Both the position numbers and the translations under genes were made by a program. From Pinus tabuliformis (lineage: Eukaryota > Streptophyta > Pinopsida > Pinales > Pinaceae): 64,000 nt of DNA. Of this stretch, positions 17,996 to 29,129 are shown in pieces (within the stretch, counting starts at the first letter, position 1; each line of letters begins with the position of its first letter). Where the stretch lies: NCBI GenBank assembly GCA_031772625.1, contig CM062807.1, positions 1,148,033,007 through 1,148,097,006 of the forward strand, read 5' to 3'. Under the pieces are notes generated by a model. That model saw only the letters and a list, made by a program, of their open reading frames with translations, was not told where the DNA came from and did not search any database.

Positions 17996-20124
17996 TGATG
18001 AGCCCCAATTTTGGTACAATTTGGGCTCATTTTGGCCCATTCTACTTGCTCAAACCATTCATTTTTTATTGCTTATGCATGCATTTCTTAGTTTATTCAT
18101 GTTGTTTGTAGGAAGAAGGGTAGGCACTCTCTCTACGTGACTAATGCATTTTGATTCCAGGTTTTGGCACTAAAAGGGAGCAAAAGACAACGAAAAAGGA
18201 GTTAAGGAGACAACGAGGTGGCACTGCGGGTTTTGGGAGAGGATGTCCACGGTTCTAGGGACATCCCTCGTGATTCCCATCAAGAACTCCGAGCTCTAAT
18301 CCATCTCCCCTCCGAGCTTAAAAAACGGCCAACTGTTCTACAGGAACAGCAGTTATAAACTGCTCTACAGGAACAACAATTATGACCATCCTACAGGATC
18401 AGCAGTTAAACTCTAGTTGGACAGCCGAGCTCCTAAAATGTAGGACACTTGTTGTATCATCGTTTTTGTATAAGTATGAAGGCTTTAGCCTTAGATAGGT
18501 TGTTGAAACTCTCGTATTGCTATTGTAATTTTGGAGCACAGTTCAGTTTTCGTTCCTTTTTGTAAGCCAATTTGGCATGATATCAGTTATGAATAAAGAA
18601 GGCAGTTTGTGATCTAGTTCTGAGTTTTTCTTAAGGAGACTATAGCTCTCAGGTTAGGGCCCAACCTGAGAGCCATAGGTCCCCTCTGTTGTAGTGTTGT
18701 TTCCATTTCGTTTTCAGCACTTTGAGTTTTCATTTGCACATGCAATTCGAATTACAGGTTGTTAAGTTGGTCTTTCTCATGAGGTAGATAGGATTTTCTT
18801 ATGGTGAGTTTGTTTACAGTTGTTTAGTGTAGCAGAGGATAGATATAGTCCAGTGGAGCTCCAACAAAAAGGTTGTTAAGGCTCACTGCCGTCTCATCTG
18901 GGATTGGAGTGAAGTCCATGATTAACCACCAAAAATACGCATTTCTTTATTCCATGATTGCTACCAACACAGTCACGTTAAGTTAGCTGCTTCTCCATGA
19001 TTCACACCTGCACCACACTTCCTTACCACAGCTTCATGCACGTTCTCTTTCACATTTAGATTGCTGCTCATCGAATTTACAAGCACAAGTAGTTTAGGTT
19101 GATGCATTTTTGGTTAAGTGACAGTCATAAGCATTTGTTTCACTTACACTGCTCTCTCTCTCGTTCCATCACTTTGTCCTCCATCTTGATCACGCATGCA
19201 GACATCTCTTTGACCCCTGCTTCGCTCTGTTACCTCACAAAGTCTTTCATTCCTCACGTATTTCCATTCTCTAGCCTTTCGTTGACATAGCCCTTCACCT
19301 TCCATCCTCCTCCCTACACTCACTTCCCATCCTAATCTTCCACTTCTAAAGCCATCACCAGCCTCATCCCTACCTTACACATCTCCCTCTACCATTTCAT
19401 CACACCTCCATCACTCCAAACACTCACGGTAGGTCATCCTGTAGCCATTTATAGACATCCTGTAGAAAACAGAGTATCCTGTAGGATTCTCCACAGCCAT
19501 CCTGTAGGAGGCCACTCTCTCGGTTGCTGAGCGTCTGAATGCGAGGAACCTCTGTGGATGGGTGCTAAGGATCCCTAGGGACCTCTCTTAGCCTCCCCAA
19601 CCTATCCCACGCTTTCCTTCCTTCTCCATCCCATCTGCACAACCAAACCCTAGTTAGCACAAGATCACAATCATTCCACACACTTAAAGGAAAAATACAA
19701 AAACATATCTTTCATGATGCAAATAGTTTAGATCCATGCATTTGCACTTATTAGAGGTAACAGCAGCATTGGTAGAAGTTTCATTCACATTTCTTGCATT
19801 GTAGAGGTTAGACTAGTTAAATTAGGGTTTCCTAGGTTTACATGCTTTGATTTGCTTTCAGTTCATTTTTTGTCAAGTAAAGTAGCTTTCCTTTGAGATT
19901 AGCTTTCGTCCATCAATTAGCAAGCTTCTTCTGAGAGCCTATAGAAGTTGGCTTGAGCCCTAGCGGACTTGTGCCAGCTGACCAAGTGGCAGCTGCGACA
20001 AGAGCTAGTACTTGTGCATATAGCACCGTCGCTTCCAAGTTTGTACGAACTACCGGGTTGATAAAATGAGAGACAGGAAGCCCCAGGAATTGTAGCATTA
20101 TTGCTACAATACTGGAGCTCACCA
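17996..20124 (+). repeat. Element C 3' LTR (2129 bp)
   Basis: It has the same length and ends as the 5' LTR, with about 16 base differences seen by eye. The hairpin (18640-18678) and all seven CTACAGGA-type motifs are conserved. It is followed by the right ATACC duplication at 20125-20129. Confidence 0.94.
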
Positions 20125-20129
20125 ATACC

Positions 20130-20583
20130 TAGGGGGGATAATATGGGGTACCAAGGGAGGTACCCAAGGTAATAATGTAATAATGAGATGGGCCATAGTA
20201 ATAAATAAGGTGGTTAACCCATGTCATGTAAGGGACCACAAGTAGTTAATAATAATGTAATGGGCCCATGGTATTAGTTGATGGTATGAGGGAACCATGG
20301 TAATGATGCATGGTATTGTATGTATGAGGCCTATATAAAGGCTAGAGACTCCACATGGAGAGAGGAAGATGAAGTGAAGCATTATTGTATGAACAGGCAT
20401 ATGGCTTGTGGAGTATTCTCCTTCCTTAAGGAGTGAATGTATGGTGTTGCCCTACCTTAAGGGTTTGATAATAAAGTATCATTTCATCTTATTTCTGGGT
20501 TATTTGCATTATCTCATATTTTCATATCTGATCTATAATATTCTTGGGTTAGATCTATAACAATTGGTATCGGATCTACAACA
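20130..20583 (+). mobile_element. Element B, right part (remainder of 3' LTR)
   Basis: After the duplicated ATACC the sequence resumes at TAGGGGGGATAATATGG and follows B's 5' LTR to ATCTACAACA at 20583. The right copy of CATGT (20584-20588) comes next. Together with 6415-6425 it gives a 465-bp 3' LTR. Confidence 0.93.
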
Positions 20584-20990
20584 CATGTGTTGGATATGCC
20601 GACGGAGCGAGTCGTAGTTCGCGGAACCTATCTTCCGCAGCCTGGGCCATTTTTTATCCAAGCGGCGAGTTAGTAAGTTTCAGAGGGGTATGTAGTGGTC
20701 GATCAACAAATAACATCGCTGAATATAGCGCGTTGATAGAACTTCTCTCTGATGCCATCAGACATGGTATACGCTGACTGATTGTTAGGCTAGACTCACG
20801 ACTCGTAATACTACAACTCACTGGTATCTATTATGTCCGAAATCCAGCTATTTATCTTATGTTCCTAAGGGTTAAGATTTTGGAAAGACAATTTGATTTT
20901 ATTCAATATCAACATATTTCCAGAAACTTAAACACATTAACTGACTCATTGGAAAATTATGTGTTAGATAGACATTTGCAACATTTATAA
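20584..20990 (+). pseudogene. Element A second RNase H ORF, split by element B (first 8 codons at 5538-5561)
   Basis: The ORF starts at ATG 5538, runs eight codons to 5561, and resumes in frame at 20589 after the duplicated CATGT. The downstream part has the archaeal-type RNase H pattern seen in Tat elements: YADGAS (first Asp), NIAEYSALIELL (Glu), RLDSRL (Asp) and TLTDSLENY (last Asp), ending at TAA 20988-20990. One in-frame TGA (20775-20777), probably from CGA, breaks it as well. The position downstream of integrase is notable. Identification is by motif only. Confidence 0.8.
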
Positions 20991-21140
20991 AAAGAAACAT
21001 ACCATCAATGTTTGCATTTGGATCATGTAACTTAACCAAAATAAAACTCTGAAAATCAAAAATATATATAACTGTTTATGGTTTACACATAATGTTCTGT
21101 AACCAAGACAAAATCGGTCAAGTGACCAAAAACTCAAAAT

Positions 21141-21160
21141 ACTAGGGGGCACCCTAGTCT
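21141..21160 (+). other. PPT-like hairpin after element A pol
   Basis: The sequence ACTAGGGGGCACCCTAGT is a perfect 7-bp inverted repeat around GGCA, and it contains the AGGGGGCA string that also forms the polypurine tract next to this family's 3' LTR. Element D has a matching hairpin after its ORF (about 57095-57114). Confidence 0.5.
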
Positions 21161-21162
21161 AA

Positions 21163-22420
21163 TGATGCTCGTGATAGCAAGTCACAGCCTGTGCGATTGT
21201 GCGTAAGAGACGAGTCCATCATCTTGGCACACCAGTAGTATGCCGCTGCAACCTCAAGGGCAGCTCGTCAGTCCTCACATTTGGAATACCAAGAGTGAGG
21301 CCTTCAACCTGCTCCTATAATGCTGTGAGAGTCTCGGCCACATCGAGGTCGCGAAGGATAGCCCTTCCAACAGCCTCTCCTGTTGGGGCGGCAGCTGGTA
21401 CTCTCAGGCATGCTGTGGGCCGAACAGGACCAACATCTGCATGTACACATGAGTTTGATTAAAGTCTTGATAGAATAAAGCACAAGGACATTATAAATGA
21501 AAAACGATAAATAGGAATATGGTCAAAGGATTTACCAATGGCGCCCCACTGTTCGCCATCCGGCAGTACTAAATCTGGATCACCCAGGAAGTCCATGCCA
21601 GCATATGGATACTCGGAATAAACCATCTCCTGACGATCAAACCACCTGAAGAAGGTATCAGAAAATGAAATCTGAGACTGACCAGCATGCCTAGACATAT
21701 GGTCAACCCATCTCTGCATATGTGGTTCAGTAGGTGAAGGTAAATCGAGTGCAATATATTGCGGCTGCATCAGAGGTATCTTCTCCAAGGAAAAGGCGGT
21801 CAAAATAGAACCATACCCAAAGTTCTTCAAACTCCCGCTCTTTATCTTGGTCAACTGTTCTTTCATCACAAGAAGTATTGCGTCACACCAGTTGAACACC
21901 TTTAGTTGGAGGCATTCCAAGGCATATTGCATATAAGATCGGTTGGCTACATGAAGAGCCGCACCACCATCCATCCTACCAAAAGTAAACAGAATAGTCC
22001 TGAGGGACCTGTTAGTGACATCACGGATGATGATCTTGCCGTCTTTACTCGGCTGAGATCCCTCTCTGCAATACCGGTGAACATAATCTCTCACAGAGTC
22101 ACCTCCTCGGGCCGAACCCGATAAGGAGATGGGGGCACCCCTCCTCGATAAGCCAATGAAGAAATAGATGTCTACTACAGTCAAGGGGATAGATTTGCCC
22201 CTGATCTGGAAAACCTGATTGGTAGGATCCCAAGCATCGAGCAAATACTGCAGTAAGTTGATCTGTTATCTCATGCTAGAAATGTGGAAGAACTTCAGCA
22301 AGCCACAGTTCCGCAGTGTGTTTACTGTAACCGGATCATGAAGGGCAAGCATGTCCTCTTCTTCATGCTCACGTTCTTGCCAGATAATGGTCATATTACT
22401 CCAAAGATCTCTGAAAAACA
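21163..22420 (-). pseudogene. Element A antisense ORF (plant mobile-domain-like), two exons
   Basis: On the minus strand a long ORF (main open part 22244-21459) encodes a protein with VDIYFFIGLSRRGAPISL, upstream of which HDPVTVNTLRNCGLLKFF can be read past an in-frame TAA (near 22265). This arrangement resembles the antisense ORFs that Tat-group plant elements carry between pol and the 3' LTR, with similarity to plant mobile-domain proteins. A 99-bp intron is inferred from GTAAAT at 21535 to GCAG at 21437 (minus-strand sense). A second exon with two or more stops follows to about 21163. Its function in these elements is not known. The family call is from pattern memory and needs a profile search. 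Confidence 0.6.
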
Positions 22421-24984
22421 AACAAGAGAAGAGTTAGATACTGATTTTGGTAAGAAACAGGCAAAATTTCCATTAAAAAACTGTGCACAGAATTCCTTCT
22501 CTATGCCCATCGCACCTACAGTAGTGCTCTGGGTGCGTTGCATGTCAGATGTCCATTAGGCAGGCCAACATCCAACGCACCTTTCGATACACAGAGGGTG
22601 CGCTGAAGGCAGAACGAGTTTTTCAAACCCCGGAGGCTCAGAAAAACCAAGAATCAAGCTCAGAATGTAAAATGGAAAACATGAAATGAAAGAGCTCAGG
22701 TTTAGCTCCTACCTGGTCTAGACGGTGCCAAGAATCGTCCACAGAATCTCCCGAAATCAGCTGATGAAAATCAAAGAGGGAAAGCACCTCCAAAGCTCCA
22801 ACAGACCAAAGTTCAAATGAAATGGTAAAATGAGAGGTAAAAACACTTTTTCATTACTTTTTACGTAGTTCAAAGTAAAATATTAGTGTTCTACCTCGTT
22901 TTTCAAGCATATATTGTTGATTTCTGACTAGTTTGATGAAGCATTTGAAAATAAAGTACAATCTTTGAAAGAACAAAGCTATTTATGGTAAAGTCAAAAA
23001 GAGACCATTCGATCGAGCAATGTTACCGCAAGGTTCAAGCTCGTTAAAAAATAAACCCGCATCGAGCAGTTTTAGCACATAGTTCAAGCTCGTTAAAAAA
23101 TAAACATAAGCCATGACCAAATGTTTCCCCCCGCGTTTAAGCTCGTTAAAAAATGAACTATTCCCCGGTAAATAACCATCGTGAATGTAGTACTTCAGCC
23201 ATTAAAGCCTTGGTCATGTTGGCACCATCACCTCCACTTTTGCATTGGCCGATCATTCACCTCCATTTGATTGTTTACCCATTTTGAGGAACAGCTGCAA
23301 AGAGTGATTTCACTAGCCATCCTTGTAACACTACCGTGATTGGAAAATTCCAAACCTTACCTGGAATCAGTTTCTACCCATTTTATCACTCGTTCCTCAA
23401 AAGACGAGTCTCCTTTAAGCTCTTTTCAACTGACTCGTAAAATATGAAAAGATTGCCGAGCCATTGGCCTCTCCAGCTCGTTAAAGGGACAGGAAGTGCT
23501 ATCCCTCCTCTAAATTTTAATCCTTTTTGGACCTGAGGGATTATTACGCAAAAAGATCGAGCACTTGTTTTGTTCGGCTCGTTAAAAGTATCGAAAATTC
23601 ATCCCTTGTGTATTGTTTTATACTTTTTCGGACTTAAGGGATTAGATGACGAAAAAGGAATTTTGGAGTTACCTTTACGTTCCTTTTCAGACTCTCTAAA
23701 ATTGAAAAGGACCGAGTTATCTTTGTCGTTAAACTCGTTAAAAAGATTAATAGCGAAAAACTTGTCTATAGACGAGAACGAGTTTCACTATCTCTAGGCT
23801 CGTTAAAACATAGCGATGGGTTTGCCCGAAGGGAAAATTATAGAACAAGCATATGTTATCCTCCTCAAGCTTGACAAAAATAAAGAGGTACTGGTCAGCA
23901 ATGACTGGGGAAAAATTGGGAAGAAAACTTGAAGAAACTTTGTTGGTAGCAAGTCGCTCTTGAACATGACACTTCCACTCCGTGTCCGAGTCGGGTTGGG
24001 TTGTTTCATTCACCGGTCACATCACCATGGTCCCATCATACCATCCACATTTGGGGTTAATGCTACCAATCCATCACATCAGTGTCGCTGATATGTTCAA
24101 GAGAAGTCATTCAGAGAATTCACCTGTGTCTCACCCACTACCATACATTTATACTCCATTCTTTCATGACCGCCACCCTGAACCTTATATCACCAGATTG
24201 TTTTCACCTCCATTAAAATCATTTGCTCCGTTCCATGTCATTGATGTGGGATTCATTAAGGCCCTCCTGTGACGGATCACTTCTTGTCGACATCAACTCA
24301 TTATCCAAGAAGTTGATCTAGGAACACCCCATTCAATACTTTGAAGCTTGCATGCCTCAACGACAAGTTTCTCACTTCTGGCGACAGGTTTACATCAATG
24401 GCCTTCGACCGAAAGATTTTGTGTGGTGTTCGACGCCAAGTCCTTTATTCACACCACGTGAATTGTACTGCAGTACCTTGAGGGTAATTATCATTATCGG
24501 TGATTCCTCTCGCGCCTGTTAACAGCTTACATCATTGGCTGGTAATCAGGCGATGTCTTTCCATGTTCGACTCCAGAACAGCTTTCACATGGATCGACTT
24601 GTACTTCGAGTGAAGATCGAACGAGATTGAAGACCCCAGATCTAGTTTCATCCATCCGGGCTGCGATATATATTCAAGGAAATAAAGACATCAAATGTAC
24701 ATCATTGCCGCACAGATAATCCTCCAATCAAAAGGATGATGGCTCTATCAAAATCATCAGTCTACGCTCAGACGATTGTCTTTCCTATGTACATGAAAAT
24801 GAATTTATAAAGCTGAGCATGGGAATGCCCGCCTCAGCTAGATCATGAAAATATTATGAAGATAATGTATTGTACTGTATCTTATTACAGGTCTCCTCCC
24901 AGCATTGAAAGAACTTTGGATCCTCATAATAAAGCATTTCACCCGACACCAAAAGATTAACGACCTCATGCTTTAGGGGGCAAC
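22421..24984 (+). other. Element A 3' non-coding region and polypurine tract
   Basis: This is AT-rich DNA without credible genes. From 23040 to 23807 the nonamer CTCGTTAAA occurs seven times exactly, three of them as a longer unit followed by AAAAT(A/G)AAC. From about 23095 the sequence parallels element D at 57650-59534. The polypurine tract CTTTAGGGGGCAAC lies at 24971-24984, immediately before the LTR. Confidence 0.75.
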
Positions 24985-25978
24985 TGTTATAGACATTTTT
25001 GGGCCCTACAACCCCAAGCATGAAATGCCCATAAACCAAGGGCTCCTAAGTCCCTAAAAGTGTTGTTCTAACCCCTAAAGGAACAAGGTCAACAGATTAC
25101 AGCTTCTCCCAGAAGTTCTCCATGAAAAATTGCTCAGAATTGGTCAAAACAGGATCATTTTAGCTACTCCACTGGCCAGGTGCGTTGCATCTCACCTAAA
25201 TACATTGTGTGGGTGTGTTTCATTTCAAAAATCCCTTCTGTGGGGTGCGATGGGCGAGAAATGACAAATGGCAGTGTCATTCCGCTTGCCTCACTAAATT
25301 CGACCAAGGATGAGTAAGAGATCATCAATCTCCAAGTGGAAGCAAGAACTATCAGAGGGAAGCACTAATCAAATCATAAGCTGACTCATCTCCATTACAG
25401 ATATCTATATATGGATCCCTCATCCCAGAGATCCAGAGGCTGGAATTTTGCATATTGTAAGGAATTGTTGTTGGTTTCTTGAGACAAACATCAGATTGTT
25501 GGGTGATATAAGCTTTGTTTGAGGTGAAGAGGGGCTTCTTTGCTGGGAGGTTGATGTTGGGTCAGAACAACTGGTTGTAACTCCTCTTGGCTCTTTCTTG
25601 TTTTATCAATAAAAGCTATTCAAGTTTTCCTCCATGCTCTTGTGTCATTAATGCTTGTTACATTTGTATGGTCAATTTACATCTGATCCTAGATTGTTTA
25701 TGATTATAGATCCATGTCTTTGTATAGTGCTATGCTTCTGTGATCTTACAGGTACTTTGTGAAGCTAGGCGTGCAAGGGAGCAGGTAGCTAAAGACTATC
25801 AAAGAAGAGGGGAATCAAATCAGGAGATTAGCGCAAGACAGAGGTTGGTCTTTCTATTCCTCTCTATCTATAATTCATAAAGGAAAAATGAAAGTAGCTT
25901 TTCTCTGTTTGTTTCTAAGGTAGCTGTCACACCTTAGTGGGATAGAGCAATTCTATATAGACTCTTTTCCCTGTAACA
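24985..25978 (+). repeat. Element A 3' LTR (994 bp)
   Basis: It starts TGTTATAGAC directly after the polypurine tract and ends CCCTGTAACA. Its termini and much of its body match both LTRs of element D. A TATA-like TCTATATATGG lies near 25402 and an AATAAA-type signal near 25608. The 5' partner and the left target duplication are outside the window. The bases following the LTR are GGAGG. Confidence 0.85.
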
Positions 25979-27269
25979 GGGAGGTAATAAAGCAAGACTA
26001 GGTAGCTATAGAGTCCATATGGCTTCATCATTAAGTGACACGTGGACCTATTGAATTGTCATCTGCCATGTGTCAATTATATGGAACATTGACTTGGAAA
26101 AACTAAGGAAATCTTTATAATACCATATATTTGTACGTAGAGCTCAAATTTTAATGAAATTTATATTGTCAAAAAGATCTTGATAAGAAAAAGATAATGA
26201 TAGCCTAAAAAATGGGGTTCAAGGTGAATGAAAGAAGTGAAAATTTTATGACCATCATCTTCTTAAGGTGAACTAGAAAATTGAATCTACTGTAGAAAAA
26301 TGTTAGGAGAATAAGCTTGTCTAAAGCATCCATATTTTAGTTTTCACAAGTAATGATTAATTTTAGTGTTAAACAATCTTATATTATCTTCAAGTGCCAA
26401 ATTTGAGCTATAAAATAACAAAGGTGTCACATACTTATTATCATTATGGATTGATAGTCATAGGAACATAATGGCAGTAATATGTATTGAGTAACCTCTC
26501 TCGTTCACATGATAACAATGATCTAAATCTTAGCATGTAAGATATCATCCACTATACATGCATATGTCAAATAAACATCACATTATTGCATCTTTCAAAT
26601 GCATTCCAGGAGGATCTGTGTCATAGACGTATTATGCTACTAAGAAGCCAATGTATAGTAAGATAATGCTCAATCATTTAATCAAAATAAATGTTTGGAA
26701 AACAAAATAGAGATACCAGTACTTAGTTTAGGCCATGTTCCACTAAAAGATATTTGCAAGTTTCAAGATCCAATTATACAATATGACAAATGCAAGAGTG
26801 ACACAAATTTCAAGAAGGAAAACAATGAATACTTTCTCAAAAGATATTATGTGTGTTTTCAAATCTTATAGAAAATAATCACCATCAAATTGCAATAACA
26901 TAGAGATCACCTACAACTACAGTGAAATATTTCTATATATTTCACCAAATGGATCATCCAAAAAGATATCATCTTAACTTAATATGGAAGAATTAAAAAA
27001 TTTTGCAATGAACCAATGATACAACCCTCAAGATAGTGAACATTGAATGTGACATTTACATTATAGACTATGGTGTTTAGTATCTTATCCATTAGTTCAT
27101 TTTGGGAGAGGCTTGAGATACTTTATATGTGCCCAAGATTCCTCAATAGAGATCATAAACTTACACCATGCTTGTAGCGTATCAAAGCAAAATAAACAAC
27201 ATGCCAATTCCAAGGTATTTTCGTCATGCATTAAATATAGTAAATTATCAACTATGAAATTATACAAAT
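25979..27269. other. AT-rich DNA without recognisable gene
   Basis: There are only short chance frames. No terminal repeats, conserved motifs or simple repeats of note were found. Confidence 0.6.
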
Positions 27270-27274
27270 ATCAA

Positions 27275-29124
27275 TGTAATAGCCCCGGTTTAAATTTCAT
27301 GTAATAAAGGATAATAAATGCAAAATAAGACCAAGGTCACACGGCATGTATTCTAAGTTGAATGTTGGGCAAAGCACTATAGTGGGAATCACTTTCGGTT
27401 TATTAATGGCTAAGGGAATTGGCAAAGGAATTGGAAAAGGAAAGAGGCATTAATTAACATTTATTTATGAAAATAAAGGAAAATAGGAGAAAATGGAGAT
27501 GCAGGGTCACAAATTTGTGTGAGAGGGAAAATTAAGAAAATAGAGGCCTCAATGATAAAAAGGCTTTTGAGGATCAGTTCACAGGTTTTGTCAATTTAGC
27601 TTTTGGCTCTCATTCACTAGTTCACGCTTAGAGCATTCTTGAAGCACTCTAGCATTAGAGAAAGGAAGGACAAGGAAAGCAAAAGAAAAGACGAGGAAAA
27701 GCAAGGAAGATTGGATCAAGTAGCTTCAGCAGGAGGATTTTGCAGGTAACAGGTTGCATGTGTGATTTCCTAGCTGAGGTGTGAATGCATGGTACATGCA
27801 TTTGTTCATTTGGTTTATTTGTTGTCATTGGCATGGGTTTTGCCTAGTTTTGATAGTGGTTTTAGCCTTTCCTTGCCATTTCCTAGATAGCCATGGTGTG
27901 ATGGGATTTATTTCTTGGTTGAGCTTTGGATTGCTGGAAGGTTTTGGAACCGGGTGAGGTGGTCTCAGGAAAATTCCCAAGGGTTGGGGGTGGAGATGGT
28001 TTTCTCCAAGAAGCCCTCGATAGGTGGGTGGAGACATGTAAATTCCCCAAGGTATGGTGTAGGAATTATGAGGCATCCAATCTTATTTGGGTTTGTGATC
28101 TCTTAACCGGTTTTGGAAAGATCACGAGAGTTTGAGGGTGGAGGTGGTTTAACCTCTAGATTCCCTTGGTTGTTTATGTCTTGGTTTATCCCATGAGATT
28201 TCACATTCATGCTTGGAATATGGCACAAGGGTGATTGGTTGAAAGAAAGATTTGGTTCAGTCCAATTTATGGTCGGGTTGTAAGTGGAAGTCCCTGACTT
28301 GGTTGGCTTTGCATATGTATTTAAGAGCTATTTACATAATGTGATTAATGAACACATGTACTTTTCATTATGTTGATTATATTACATATTTTTCATGGTT
28401 CTTACTCTTGTTATATGCTGGTTACAAGCATGGTTCTATGATGTGCTCTAGTTTTGACTCTTGTTCATGATTTGACATGTTAATGATTGATTGAAGAATG
28501 CATGAGTTAACAAGTGTTATTGAAACTAGTAACAGAGGGAATTACACCTTCTTGGTGATTCTCATATGAGGTTCAAACTCTTAATATCAGATATGCATTC
28601 ATGACCTGTAACTCACATGTTCACCATATGTTTGATGAATTGATTGTCATGGTTAGGCCTGGTTAGTTCAAGTTCTTATTCAAGTTTTGTATGAATATAT
28701 TTGTCATTATGTCATTTATCATATTGATAAGCTACAGGCAGTTTTGGGAAGTGGTCTAGAGGTTGGTCTAGAAAAGTGGCTCAAATCTAGGGACCACACC
28801 CTTTGAACTAGAGATTTTGGGCTATAACTGTAGGCAAGGAGGCTTGTGCATGTAGTTGGAGGGTTATAACAGCACCCTAGCCTTGTCAGCAGTTGTGGAC
28901 CCAAGATAGTGAAAAAGAAATCTAGCCCAGGGATTGGGCACCTGGAGTGGTGTTTTAGCTCCTAGGTAGTTTATATCCCTTAAGGAAGGTAAGGAAGGCT
29001 TAAGTTTGTAGGCCCCACTTCTGTAACTAGAATTTGGAGGTTGGATCATGTCATAGTGGTGCTCCGCTTCACATTTACTAAGAGTGCTTACAAAAGTGGG
29101 TAAACATGGGGTGGCGTTGTTACA
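27275..29124 (+). repeat. Element E, solo LTR (1850 bp)
   Basis: The unit starts TGTAATAGCCCCGG and ends GTGGCGTTGTTACA, so its ends form an inverted TGTAA/TTACA. It is flanked by a perfect 5-bp duplication ATCAA (27270-27274 and 29125-29129). A TATA-like GATAAAAAGG is near 27556. There is no internal region, primer-binding site or polypurine tract, which fits an LTR left by recombination between two LTRs. The TGTAAT...CCCCGG start is common in chromodomain Ty3/gypsy LTRs, but family assignment is tentative. Confidence 0.8.
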
Positions 29125-29129
29125 ATCAA

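Larger units (their letters stand above)
6426..20124 (+). mobile_element. Element C, intact Athila-type Ty3/gypsy retrotransposon (13.7 kb)
   Basis: It has two 2129-bp LTRs (6426-8554, 17996-20124), a tRNA-Asp primer-binding site, a gag ORF, an unbroken pol ORF, a third ORF, a polypurine tract and a perfect ATACC target duplication. The Athila assignment rests on the tRNA-Asp site, the DLGA protease box, the absence of a chromodomain and a large region between pol and the 3' LTR. About 16 substitutions were counted between the LTRs (under 1%), so it is young and is the last of the three nested insertions. Confidence 0.93.
20589..25978 (+). mobile_element. Element A, right part (second RNase H to 3' LTR)
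   Basis: This resumes element A after the nested B/C block. The order is rest of second RNase H ORF, a PPT-like hairpin, an antisense spliced ORF, a long AT-rich 3' region and a 994-bp 3' LTR. The 3' region from about 23095 on and the LTR are clearly homologous to element D (57650-60569). That homology ties this segment to one family and supports calling 25978 the end of A. With the nest removed, A covers about 10.95 kb in the window. Confidence 0.85.
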
